From Nocardia brasiliensis ATCC 700358 (GTDB lineage Bacteria; Actinomycetota; Actinomycetes; Mycobacteriales; Mycobacteriaceae): a stretch of 64,000 nucleotides of DNA. Positions 25,625-34,266 of the stretch are shown here, in pieces. Under the pieces are notes generated by a model that did not search any database, was not told the DNA's origin, and worked only from the letters and a program-made list of their open reading frames with translations. The stretch covers positions 7,936,001-8,000,000 of the forward strand of contig NC_018681.1 in the NCBI RefSeq assembly GCF_000250675.2. The letters are read 5' to 3'. Every line of letters begins with the position of its first letter. Within the stretch, counting starts at the first letter, position 1. Both the position numbers and the translations under genes were made by a program.

Positions 25625-27985
25625 ATGACCAGCAGCGCGGCGACCGACGGCGCGGCAGCCGATCCGGTCACGCGGGTGTTCGGCATCCGGCACCACGGGC
25701 CGGGTTCGGCGCGGTCGCTGCGCTCGGCCCTGACCGAATTCCGGCCGGACACCATTCTGATCGAGGGCCCGGCGGACGCCGATCCCCTGGTCGGCTACGT
25801 TGCCGCGGCGGGGATGGCGCCGCCGGTCGCGTTGCTCGCCTACGTGCCCGATGCGCCGGCCAAGGCGGCGTTCTGGCCGTACGCGGTGTTCTCGCCGGAG
25901 TGGCAGGCGCTGTCGTACGCGGCGGAACATCAAGTGCCCGTTCGATTCTGCGATCTGCCCGCCACCACGGTGCTGGCCGCCGAGGACGAACCGGGCGAGC
26001 GGTTCGACCCGCTCACCGCGCTGGCCACGGCGGGCGGCTACGACGATGCCGAGCGGTGGTGGGACGCGGTGGTCGAATCCGCGCCGGACGCCGACGCTTT
26101 CGACGCGATCACCGAGGCAATGGGCGCGCTGCGCGAGGCGGCGGATCGGACCGAGGCACCGGCGCTCGACCTGCGGCCGGCGGAAACCGAACGTGCCGAA
26201 GCGGATTCGGTCGACGAAGCGATCGCCGACGTGCTCGAACCGGATCCCGCGCTGCTCGGGCCCGCCCGGATCGACGCGCACACGCTGCGGCGCGAGGCCT
26301 ACATGCGCCAGATCATGCGCAAGGCGGTGAAGGAGGGTTCGCGGCGGCTCGCGGTCGTCTGCGGGGCGTGGCACGCACCCGCGTTGGCGGGCAAGCTCGG
26401 CCCCGCGGCGGCCGACGCCCGGCTGTTGAAGGGCCTGCCGAAGACGAAGGCCACGCTCACCTGGGTGCCGTGGACCCATTCGCGCCTGTCCAGCCGTTCC
26501 GGCTACGGCGCGGGCATCACCTCGCCGGGCTGGTATCACCACCTGTTCGCCGAAACCGAGCGCCCGATCGTCCGCTGGCTCACCAAGGTGGCCGGCGTGC
26601 TGCGCGCGCACGACCTGCCGGTCTCCAGCGCGCACATCATCGAGGCGGTCCGGCTCGCCGATACGCTGGCCGGACTGCGCGGCCGGCCGCTGGCCGGACT
26701 GTCCGAGGTCACCGAGGCCACCCGCGCGGTGATGTGCGCGGGTGACGAGACGATGCTGCGCTGGGTGGTCGAGGAACTGGTCGTCGGTGAGGCCATGGGC
26801 ACCGTGCCCGAGGGCACGCCGACCGTCCCGTTGGACGCGGATCTGCGCGCCCGGATCCGGACGCTGCGGATGAAACAGGAGCCCTCGGCCCGCACCGTCG
26901 ACCTCGATCTGCGCAAGGAGCGCGAGGTCGAACGTTCCCGGCTGCTGCATCGGCTGCGGGTGCTCGAGATCCCCTGGGGCACTTTGACCACCAGCGAGGT
27001 GCGCAGCACCGGCACCTTCCGGGAGACCTGGACGCTGCAATGGCGGCCGGATTACGCGATTTCGATCATCGAGGCCTCGCGCTGGGGCACCACCGTGCGC
27101 ACCGCCGCCGCGGCGAAGATCCTCGATACCGCGAATCGCGCGGACAGTGGCGTCGGCGACCTCACCGCCGCACTGGAGGTGGCGCTGCTGGCCGACCTCG
27201 GCGACGCCACCGACGGCTTGATCGCCCGGCTGGCCTCGGTCGCCGCGCTGGATCACGACATCACCCACCTGATCGCGGCACTGCCCGGCCTGATTCGGAC
27301 CCTGCGCTACGGCGATGTGCGCGGCACCGACGTGCAGGCGCTCGCGCACGTCGCGGACGGCCTGCTGGTCCGGGTCTGCGCAGGCCTGCCCGGCGCGGTG
27401 ACCGGTCTGGACACCGACGCGGCCACCGAATTCCGCGGGCTGCTCGACGCGGCACACACCGCGATCAACACCCGCGACGACGGCTGGGCCACCGGCGAGT
27501 GGCTGGGCGCGCTACGCCGCCTCGCCGATCGGGACGACGTGCACGGCGCGCTCGTCGGCCGCGCGGTCCGGCTGCTCTGCGACGGGGGCATCATCGATGA
27601 CACCGAATCCGAGCGCCGGCTCGCCGCGGCACTGTCCGTCGGCAACACCGCCGCCGCCAAGGCGGCGTGGATCGACGGGTTCCTGGGCGGCCGCGGGCTG
27701 TTGCTGGTGCACGACCGAGAGTTGTTGCGCCGCATCGACGACTGGCTGCGCGAGCTACGCGAGGACCAGTTCGTCGAGACCCTGCCCCTGCTGCGCCGGA
27801 CCTTCGCCGCGTTCGAATCGGGCGAGCGCCGGGCGATCGGTGCGGCGGTGCGCGACGGCGGTCCGGTCGCGTCCGGCGCCGACGCCGCCGGGGACTTCGA
27901 TGTCGAGCGCGGCACCCGCGCACTGACCACCGCCGCGGCGATCCTGGGCGTCGCGATCCCCCACCGGCAGGAGGCCGAGCGATGA
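25625..27985 (+). CDS. DUF5682 family protein
   Basis: 786 residues. The opening VFGIRHHGPGSARSLRSALTEFRPDTILIEGPADAD is characteristic of the family, and together with a GAWHAPAL motif near residue 245 recalls TraB/PrgY-like enzymes with paired histidines and an acidic residue, but no activity is established. The C-terminal half is helical. ATG 25625 has a G-rich ribosome site 7 nt upstream, and a longer frame back to 25502 overlaps moxR and is rejected. Its stop overlaps the VWA start (ATGA). It is conserved with MoxR and VWA genes, implying a complex. Confidence 0.82.
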   Translation: MTSSAATDGAAADPVTRVFGIRHHGPGSARSLRSALTEFRPDTILIEGPADADPLVGYVAAAGMAPPVALLAYVPDAPAKAAFWPYAVFSPEWQALSYAAEHQVPVRFCDLPATTVLAAEDEPGERFDPLTALATAGGYDDAERWWDAVVESAPDADAFDAITEAMGALREAADRTEAPALDLRPAETERAEADSVDEAIADVLEPDPALLGPARIDAHTLRREAYMRQIMRKAVKEGSRRLAVVCGAWHAPALAGKLGPAAADARLLKGLPKTKATLTWVPWTHSRLSSRSGYGAGITSPGWYHHLFAETERPIVRWLTKVAGVLRAHDLPVSSAHIIEAVRLADTLAGLRGRPLAGLSEVTEATRAVMCAGDETMLRWVVEELVVGEAMGTVPEGTPTVPLDADLRARIRTLRMKQEPSARTVDLDLRKEREVERSRLLHRLRVLEIPWGTLTTSEVRSTGTFRETWTLQWRPDYAISIIEASRWGTTVRTAAAAKILDTANRADSGVGDLTAALEVALLADLGDATDGLIARLASVAALDHDITHLIAALPGLIRTLRYGDVRGTDVQALAHVADGLLVRVCAGLPGAVTGLDTDAATEFRGLLDAAHTAINTRDDGWATGEWLGALRRLADRDDVHGALVGRAVRLLCDGGIIDDTESERRLAAALSVGNTAAAKAAWIDGFLGGRGLLLVHDRELLRRIDDWLRELREDQFVETLPLLRRTFAAFESGERRAIGAAVRDGGPVASGADAAGDFDVERGTRALTTAAAILGVAIPHRQEAER

Positions 27986-29148
27986 ACGCGGTCGATGAAA
28001 CACAGGCGCGCCGTTGGCGTCTGGTGCTCGGCACCGCCGCCGAAGCGGGCCTCGGGGGGCTGAACTCGGCCGACGACGTCGCCATGGACCGGGCGCTGTC
28101 GGCGCTGTACAACGACGACGAGCAGGACCGTACCTCCGGCAAGCGATCCGGCGGCCTGCAGAGTTCCGCGCCCCGGGTGGCCCGCTGGCTCGGAGATATC
28201 CGCAACTACTTCCCGTCGACCGTGGTCGAGGTGATGCAGCGCGACGCGGTGCAGCGATTGAACCTCACCCAGTTGCTGCTGGAGCCGGAGCTGCTGGAGG
28301 CGGTGGAACCGGATGTACACCTGGTCGGCACCCTGCTGAGCCTGAACCGGGTGATGCCCGAAACCACCAAGGCCACCGCGCGTCTGGTGGTGGAGAAGGT
28401 GGTGCGCGAAATCGAACAGCGCATCGCCGCGCGCACCGTCGCCGCCGTCTCGGGTGCGTTGAACCGGGCCGCCCGGGTGGCCCGGCCCCGGCTGCGCGAT
28501 ATCGACTGGGACCGCACCATTCGCAAGAACCTGGCCAACTATCTGCCCGAGCAGCGCACGGTGGTACCGCAGCGGCTGGTCGGCTACGGCCGCAAAGCCC
28601 AAGCGGTGCAACGCGATGTGGTGCTCGCCATCGATCAATCCGGTTCGATGGCGTCGAGCGTGGTCTACGCCTCGGTGTTCGGTGCGGTGCTCGCCTCGAT
28701 GCGCTCGCTGCGCACCTCCCTGGTGGTCTTCGACACCGAAATCGTCGACCTCACCGACAAACTCGACGACCCGGTCGAGGTCCTCTTCGGCACCCAGCTC
28801 GGCGGCGGGACCGATATCAACCGGGCCATCGCCTATGCCCAGTCCCTGATCGCCCGCCCCACCGACACCCTGTTCGTGCTCATCTCCGACCTCTACGAGG
28901 GCGGCGTCCGGGACGAGATGTTGCGGCGGATCAACGCGATGAAGGAATCCGGCGTCCAGATCGTCGCCTTGCTCGCGCTTTCCGACGAAGGCGCGCCCGC
29001 GTTCGATCACGAGAACGCCGCCGCCCTGGCCGCGCTCGGCGTGCCCGCCTTCGCCTGCACCCCGGACAGGTTTCCGGACCTGCTGGCCGTCGCGCTGGAC
29101 CGCGGCGATCTCCGGTCGTGGGCCGACGCCGGCACCGGCCGGGGTTAG
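27982..29148 (+). CDS. VWA-domain protein, partner of MoxR
   Basis: 388 residues. A helical N-terminal domain (about 1-205) is followed by a von Willebrand A domain with a complete MIDAS: D218-x-S220-x-S222 in AIDQSGS, a threonine in QLGGGTDINRA and the aspartate of LISDLYEGG. MIDAS proteins bind a metal and a partner's acidic residue, here probably within the MoxR complex. ATG 27982 has AGGAGG 8 nt upstream and overlaps the preceding stop. It is the last gene of the operon, ending at a 14-bp inverted repeat. Confidence 0.9.
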   Translation: MNAVDETQARRWRLVLGTAAEAGLGGLNSADDVAMDRALSALYNDDEQDRTSGKRSGGLQSSAPRVARWLGDIRNYFPSTVVEVMQRDAVQRLNLTQLLLEPELLEAVEPDVHLVGTLLSLNRVMPETTKATARLVVEKVVREIEQRIAARTVAAVSGALNRAARVARPRLRDIDWDRTIRKNLANYLPEQRTVVPQRLVGYGRKAQAVQRDVVLAIDQSGSMASSVVYASVFGAVLASMRSLRTSLVVFDTEIVDLTDKLDDPVEVLFGTQLGGGTDINRAIAYAQSLIARPTDTLFVLISDLYEGGVRDEMLRRINAMKESGVQIVALLALSDEGAPAFDHENAAALAALGVPAFACTPDRFPDLLAVALDRGDLRSWADAGTGRG

Positions 29149-29188
29149 CGATGCCGGTCATGCATCCCCGTGCGCATGACCGGCATCG
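29149..29188 (+). terminator. Terminator of the MoxR-VWA operon
   Basis: Perfect 14-bp arms, CGATGCCGGTCATG and CATGACCGGCATCG, with a 12-nt loop, immediately after the VWA stop codon. Confidence 0.75.
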
Positions 29189-29213
29189 CCCGCCGGGACG
29201 AACGGAGACCGGC

Positions 29214-29303
29214 TCAGCCGGAAAGGGTGGAGATGCCCTGGATCAGGCCGATGAGATTCGAGGCGATGCCGAGCAGCGTACTGAGCGAGCTGAGCAGCTC
29301 CAT
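29214..29303 (-). CDS. 29-residue hydrophobic/amphipathic peptide
   Basis: A short ORF with a good signal: AGGAG is 5 nt before ATG 29303. It encodes 29 residues beginning MELLSSLSTLLG and ending LIQGISTLSG. It has no charged residue except one Glu at position 2. Leu/Ile residues repeat every three to four positions among Ser, Gly and Thr, so an amphipathic helix is expected. There is no signal peptide. The size and composition recall signal-less membrane-active peptides such as phenol-soluble modulins or corynebacterial PorA/PorH, but no homology is claimed. It is downstream of the PAP2 gene on the same strand and 65 bp from the VWA stop. Confidence 0.55.
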   Translation of the reverse strand: MELLSSLSTLLGIASNLIGLIQGISTLSG

Positions 29304-29403
29304 GGAACTCCTATCTGAACGGGCGACCGGACAGCTCAGCAGATCGTACGACAGGGGTACGGCGCGGGAGATCGGTTCGGCGACACGGTTTCGTGTCGAC
29401 TTC

Positions 29404-30174
29404 TCAGCTGGTCATCACCGGTTTCCGCGGAACAGGACCCATGCTGCCCCAGGCCGTCGCGGTCGCGGGGACGAACTTGGGATGCAGCAGCGCGGCGAGC
29501 GCCAGCAAACCGACGGCGACGAGAATGTCGAGCCAGTAGTGGTTGCCGGTGCCGACGACGACCACCGTGGTGATCGCCGGATGGGCGAGGGCGAGCCAGC
29601 GCCACGCCGTGCGGGCCGCGGCCACGATCGCGACGGCGAGCAGCAGCGCCCAGCCGACGTGCAGGGACGGCATCGCGGCGAATTGATTGGACAGACCGCC
29701 GGATTCGGCGGAGCCGTAGACCGAGGGGCCGTACTGCGCGGCCAGGTCGACGAACCCGTACTCGGCCAGCATGCGCGGCGGCGCGAGCGGCACGAGCATG
29801 TGCACGACGAGGGCGGCGCCGGTCAACGCCGCCATCAGGTTCCGGGTCCACCGATAGTGCTCGGGCCGAAACACCCACAGCCACAGCAGAACCGCGACCG
29901 CGACGGTGAAATGCGCGGTGGCGTAATAGACATTGGCGGGCACCGCGAAGAACTCGCGGTCCACGAAGATCGACTGCACCACCCGCTCGCTGGACATGCC
30001 GAGCCGGTGTTCCAGCCCGAGCAGTTCGCGCGCGTTGTCCACGGCGCGCACCGTGTCGTCGGCGGTGTACAGCCGTCCGACGCGATAGCCGAGATAGAGC
30101 ACGGTGATCAGCGCGAGTTGCCCGATCGCCTCCCGACCGCGACCGCGTACCGCCGCGAGACCCACAGCCAGCAT
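29404..30174 (-). CDS. PAP2-superfamily membrane protein
   Basis: About 256 residues with six hydrophobic segments. The PAP2 motifs are MPSLHVGWALL (C2, SxxHxG-like) and GNHYWLDIL (C3), which place it with the PAP2_3/inositolphosphotransferase-like branch. The first motif, KxxxxxxRP, is only weakly recognisable. Members dephosphorylate or transfer lipid phosphates at the outer membrane face. The start is uncertain: ATG 30174 has GAAGGAG at a fair distance and is preferred, while ATG 30219 would add 15 residues and has GGAGG too far away. It is isolated, with an AT-richer 170-bp region upstream. Confidence 0.85.
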   Translation of the reverse strand: MLAVGLAAVRGRGREAIGQLALITVLYLGYRVGRLYTADDTVRAVDNARELLGLEHRLGMSSERVVQSIFVDREFFAVPANVYYATAHFTVAVAVLLWLWVFRPEHYRWTRNLMAALTGAALVVHMLVPLAPPRMLAEYGFVDLAAQYGPSVYGSAESGGLSNQFAAMPSLHVGWALLLAVAIVAAARTAWRWLALAHPAITTVVVVGTGNHYWLDILVAVGLLALAALLHPKFVPATATAWGSMGPVPRKPVMTS

Positions 30175-30348
30175 CGCCTGCGGCTCCTTCCCCATCCGAA
30201 CAGGCCGGTACCCAGCCATTAAGTGGAGCTACAACCTCCGTTTAACCTAGCATCATCCCCGGTTCACCCCACGCTCCTGTGACCGGATCGACACGGGTAC
30301 CGAATACTCACCCTCCCAGTAGATTTCGCGCGCGTCGACACACGAGAA

Positions 30349-30377
30349 CGGCGGGCCCCGAAATTCGGGGCCCGCCG
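30349..30377 (-). terminator. Terminator of the ABC exporter operon
   Basis: A near-perfect palindromic hairpin, CGGCGGGCCCCGAA with TTCGGGGCCCGCCG, 13 bp downstream of the permease stop on the - strand and followed there by TTCTCGTG. Confidence 0.8.
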
Positions 30378-30389
30378 TGGGGAGTCGGA

Positions 30390-32924
30390 TCAGAGGTCGG
30401 CGATCGCTGCCAGCGGTGGCGTGCGTGCCGCTCGGATGCCGGGCCAGAGCGCGGCCAGCACACCCACCACCCCCGAGCTGATCAGGACGAGCACCAGCTG
30501 CGACCACGGGATCGCGATCTGGTCGAGTCCGAGATCGCGCAACGTCCGCAGGAAGCCCACGCCCAGACCCAAACCCAGCAGCATGCCGACGATCGCGCCG
30601 AACACGGCGATCAACATCGACTCCAGGTAGATGGTCCGGCGCACCTGCGCCCGCTGCATGCCGACGGCGCGCAACATGCCGATCTCCCGCCTGCGCTCCA
30701 CCACCGACAACGCCAAGGTGTTGACGATGCCGAGGATCGCGATCACCACCGCCAGGGCGAGCAGCCCGTACAGAATGGCGAGCAGCGTGTTGATCTGTTT
30801 GCCCTGCGCGCCTTTGAATTGCTCGTGATCCTGCACCTGGACCACCGGGAACGGCTCGGCCGCTCGCTCCAGATCCATGCGCATCTGTGCCAGATCCGCG
30901 CCCGGCTGCGCGGTGACCAGCACGACCACATTGCTCTGGAAGCTGACCGGCACCACGTCCTTGTAGATCGCGGGCGACACCACCAGCGCGCCGAGCAGCG
31001 GGGTCTTGCGGTAGACGCCGGTGACGGTCAGCGGCACCTTCTTGCCGTCGAAGCTGGTGAGCGTGACCTCCTGGCCCACCTTCCAGCCGCGTTCGTCGGC
31101 CTCGTCCTCGGACACCAGCATGTCCTTGTCACCGAGCGTGTCGGTGCCGCGCAGGATCTCGTAGTTCAACGCCCGATCGAGCCTGCCGTCCGGTGACGTA
31201 CCGCCGATCTGGTCGTCCTCGCCCAGTTTGAAGCCGACGCCACGGATCCCGATCACGTCCGCCACATTGGGCACCGACTTGCGCACCGCCTCGGCCGCCC
31301 CGAAGGGCACACCGATGAACTGCTGGCTGGACAGCACGTATTCGGACTTCACACCCTTGTCCACCAGCACGCCGACACTCGCCTTCGCCGAGGCGCCGAG
31401 CATGCCGATCGCGGTCACCAGCATCAAGCCCAGGGTGAGCGCGAAAGCCGTTGCGGCCGTGCGCCGCGGATTGCGCGCGGCGTTGTTGCGCGCCATCCGG
31501 CCGATCGGCCCGAACGGCCGCACGAACGCGCCGAGCCCGGCGACCACCGGCCGCGACAGCGCGGGCGCACACAGCAGCACCGCGAGAATCAGGGCGAGCG
31601 CGCCGATCCCGACGGTCAGCGCGGCGTTGCCGCCGGTGGACTGCGCGCCGAGCACGACAAGGACGGTCCCGGCCACCGCGAGCAGCGCGCCGACCAGCGT
31701 CCGTACCCGCAACGAGTCACCGGCCGAAGCGAATTCCTCGCGCATCGCCTCCACCGGCGGAATCTTCGCGGCGCGGCGCGCGGGCGCGTAAGCGCTGACC
31801 ATCGTCACCGCGAGGCCGACCAGCAACCCGACCCCGATGGTGCGCGGCAGCACCGCCATCGAACCGGTCGGCAGGCCGAGATCGAACGCGTTGAGCACCC
31901 CGGCCAACCCGTACGCCAGCCCGATACCGCCCGCCAAACCCAGTGCGCTGCCGATCAATCCGATGACGAACGCCTCCGCGACCACGGACCGGCCCACCTG
32001 CTGCCTGCTCGCCCCGACCGCGCGCAACAGCGCGAGTTCGCGCAGCCGCTGGGCCACGATCATGGAGAAGGTGTTGTAGATGATGAACGTGCCGACGATC
32101 AGCGCGATCGCGCCGAAGGCGAGCAGGAAGTAGTTGATGAAGTTGAGCGCGTTCGAGATCTCCTTCTTCAGGTCCTCGCGCACCTGATCGCCGTTCTGCA
32201 CTTTGAGGCTCGGCAGCGCCTTGGCCAGGTTGTCGCGCAGTTCGTCGCCGGGGATGCCGGTGGCCGCGATATCCACGTAGGCCACGTGCAGTCCGTCGGT
32301 GAACAGCTTGCGCGCCTGGGTGTCTTCGAACAGCAGGCTGATCAAACCGCCGGTGTCCGAAGGCATCTGGTAGAGGCCGGTGACCGTGACGTCGATCGGA
32401 TCGCGCGCGGACGGAACCAGGATCTTGGTGCGGTCGCCGACCTTCAGCCCGGCCCGCTCCGCGCCACCGGCGTTGATCGCGATCTCCCCGGGCTGGGTGG
32501 GCGGCACCCCGGCGACGAACTTGTTCGGCTCCGCGACCGCCTTCTCCGGCGGTACGTACGACTGACCGAACGTGGGCGCGCCGCCGGTCTGCACGGCCTT
32601 CTTGCCGTCGGGGGTGAGCAGCACGAGCACACCGTTGACGCTCGGCGCGATGGTCCGCACGCCGGGGTATTTGGCCAGCTCGTCGACGATGTTGTTCGGA
32701 ACGCCCAGCCCCTGCCGCTCTTTGGGACTTACCCGAACGTCGACGCCCTTGGCCTGCCCGGCGAAGATACCGTCGAACGTGCGTTGCAGCGTGTCGGTGA
32801 AGACGAACGAGCCGGCGATGAACGCGGTGCCGAGCACCACCGACAGCAGGGTCAGCGCGAGCCGCACCTTGTGCGCGGCAAGGTTGCGCAGCGCAACCTT
32901 GCGCATCGGACTTGCGGCCATCAC
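30390..32924 (-). CDS. FtsX-like ABC transporter permease
   Basis: 844 residues in two FtsX/MacB-type halves. TM1 is at about residues 20-42, followed by a large extracytoplasmic domain (about 45-260), three TMs (about 265-375), more TMs at about 410-460, a second TM plus extracytoplasmic domain (about 490-715) and three final TMs. QRLRELALLRAVGASRQQVGR and ERRREIGMLRAVGMQRAQVRR are the two coupling segments. Such exporters move lipoproteins, lipids or peptides, or work mechanically on envelope enzymes. The start GTG 32924 (or ATG 32921) overlaps the ATPase stop, so the two are coupled. Substrate unknown. Confidence 0.92.
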   Translation of the reverse strand: MMAASPMRKVALRNLAAHKVRLALTLLSVVLGTAFIAGSFVFTDTLQRTFDGIFAGQAKGVDVRVSPKERQGLGVPNNIVDELAKYPGVRTIAPSVNGVLVLLTPDGKKAVQTGGAPTFGQSYVPPEKAVAEPNKFVAGVPPTQPGEIAINAGGAERAGLKVGDRTKILVPSARDPIDVTVTGLYQMPSDTGGLISLLFEDTQARKLFTDGLHVAYVDIAATGIPGDELRDNLAKALPSLKVQNGDQVREDLKKEISNALNFINYFLLAFGAIALIVGTFIIYNTFSMIVAQRLRELALLRAVGASRQQVGRSVVAEAFVIGLIGSALGLAGGIGLAYGLAGVLNAFDLGLPTGSMAVLPRTIGVGLLVGLAVTMVSAYAPARRAAKIPPVEAMREEFASAGDSLRVRTLVGALLAVAGTVLVVLGAQSTGGNAALTVGIGALALILAVLLCAPALSRPVVAGLGAFVRPFGPIGRMARNNAARNPRRTAATAFALTLGLMLVTAIGMLGASAKASVGVLVDKGVKSEYVLSSQQFIGVPFGAAEAVRKSVPNVADVIGIRGVGFKLGEDDQIGGTSPDGRLDRALNYEILRGTDTLGDKDMLVSEDEADERGWKVGQEVTLTSFDGKKVPLTVTGVYRKTPLLGALVVSPAIYKDVVPVSFQSNVVVLVTAQPGADLAQMRMDLERAAEPFPVVQVQDHEQFKGAQGKQINTLLAILYGLLALAVVIAILGIVNTLALSVVERRREIGMLRAVGMQRAQVRRTIYLESMLIAVFGAIVGMLLGLGLGVGFLRTLRDLGLDQIAIPWSQLVLVLISSGVVGVLAALWPGIRAARTPPLAAIADL

Positions 32925-33697
32925 GCCTGCTCCAGTGCCTTCATCCGGTCGAGCACGGTATCGGAGGTCGGGTCACGCAGTTCGTCGACCAGGCGGCCGT
33001 CGGCGAGGAACACCACCCGGTCGGCGTAGGCGGCGGCGTGCGGCTCGTGCGTCACGATCACCACGGTCTGCCCGAACTCGTCCACCGCGGCCCGCAGGAT
33101 GGACAGCACCTCCCCGGAAGCCCGGGAGTCCAGGTTGCCGGTCGGCTCGTCGCCGAAGATGATCTCCGGCTTGCCCGCGAGGGCGCGCGCACAGGCCACC
33201 CGCTGCTGCTGTCCACCGGACAGTTCGCTGGGCCGGTGCGTGAGGCGGTCGTTGAGGCCGAGCCGCTTCAGCACGGTGTCCAGCCACGCCTGGTCCGGTT
33301 TGCGGCCCGCGATGTCCAGCGGCAGCGTGATGTTCTCCAGTGCGGTCAGCGTCGGCACCAGGTTGAACGCCTGGAAGACGAAGCCGATCCGGTCCCGGCG
33401 CAGCCGGGTCATCTGCTTGTCCGAGAGCCCGGCCAGGTCGGTGTCACCGATGCGCACGGTGCCGGCGCTGGCGCTGTCGAGTCCGGCCAGGCAGTGCATC
33501 AGCGTCGACTTGCCGGACCCGGAGGGGCCCATGATCGCCGTGAATTCCCCCTTCGCGAACTCGGCCGACACCCCGTCCAGCGCCCGGACCTGCGTATCTC
33601 CTGACCCATAGACCTTGACCAGGTCGATGGCGCGGGCCGCGACGGAGGCCGGAACCGCCACGTCGGCGGCGTCGGCGCCCAAAGCTTGCGAAGTCAT
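32921..33697 (-). CDS. ABC transporter ATP-binding protein, MacB/LolD-type
   Basis: About 258 residues. Walker A is GPSGSGKST, the Q-loop is FVFQAFNLVP, the signature is LSGGQQQRVA, Walker B is IIFGDEPTGNLD and the H-loop is VIVTHE. The DEPTGNLDS string is typical of LolD/MacB ATPases that energise FtsX-like permeases. ATG 33697 is chosen; GTG 33703 would add two residues. It is coupled to the permease, and a MarR gene lies 75-81 bp upstream on the same strand, so one transcript is possible. Confidence 0.93.
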   Translation of the reverse strand: MTSQALGADAADVAVPASVAARAIDLVKVYGSGDTQVRALDGVSAEFAKGEFTAIMGPSGSGKSTLMHCLAGLDSASAGTVRIGDTDLAGLSDKQMTRLRRDRIGFVFQAFNLVPTLTALENITLPLDIAGRKPDQAWLDTVLKRLGLNDRLTHRPSELSGGQQQRVACARALAGKPEIIFGDEPTGNLDSRASGEVLSILRAAVDEFGQTVVIVTHEPHAAAYADRVVFLADGRLVDELRDPTSDTVLDRMKALEQA

Positions 33698-33777
33698 GCA
33701 CACCAGTCTTACCGCGTTCGGGCCCCCGCGCCATCAGGGAATTCCCCGAAACCCCGAGTATCGATGCGCCGCAGGTG

Positions 33778-34215
33778 CTAGTGCACGGCGGGTTGAGCGT
33801 GCAATTGGCCGATCAGAGTGACCAGCGATTTGGCCAAACGTCCCTTGGTCGCGGCGAGCGCGTCGAGGCCGCCGTCGGCTACCGCGCTGTTCATCGTTTG
33901 ATACGCGACCAGTCCGCGGCGGGTCGGGAACACCAGGACCCGGCGCCGGTCGACCTCGTCGACCTTGCGGTGCACGAGGTTGTCGGAAATCATGCCGTCG
34001 ATCAGGCGGGTGAGGCTGGCACCGGTGAGCAGGGTCGCCTCGGCCAGGTGCGACATCGGGTGGCCGGCACCGTCGGCCACCGTCGCCAGGACGTGCCAGC
34101 GCGCGACCGAGGCCTCGCCGAGACAGTTCGCGATGGCCCGGTCGAGTTCCTGTGACGCCCGGCGCACGAGTCGCGCCAACTCCTCCAGCGCGGCGGGGGC
34201 GGTGCTATCGTCCAC
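33778..34215 (-). CDS. MarR-family regulator
   Basis: 145 residues with a winged helix: ARWHVLATVADGAGHPMSHLAEATLLTGASLTRLIDGMISDNLVHRKVDEVDRRRVLVFPT, the typical MarR recognition helix and wing with the DxRR motif. It is divergent from the AmiC-like gene, with 51 bp between starts. It is therefore a candidate regulator of the formamide cluster, and equally of the ABC exporter downstream on its own strand. GTG 34215 is accepted, but the ribosome site is weak and translation may be leaderless. Confidence 0.9.
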   Translation of the reverse strand: MDDSTAPAALEELARLVRRASQELDRAIANCLGEASVARWHVLATVADGAGHPMSHLAEATLLTGASLTRLIDGMISDNLVHRKVDEVDRRRVLVFPTRRGLVAYQTMNSAVADGGLDALAATKGRLAKSLVTLIGQLHAQPAVH

Positions 34216-34246
34216 CGGAGCACTATATCCAACGCCGCGCAGTAAT

Positions 34247-34262
34247 TATTCAAGTGGAAATA
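34247..34262. promoter_or_regulatory. Shared 16-bp AT-rich motif, copy 1
   Basis: TATTCAAGTGGAAATA lies between marR and the AmiC-like gene and matches copy 2 (35429-35444) at 13 of 16 positions. The TTC...GAA ends give it dyad symmetry. It is probably an operator for the amide cluster. Confidence 0.5.
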
Positions 34263-34266
34263 TACG

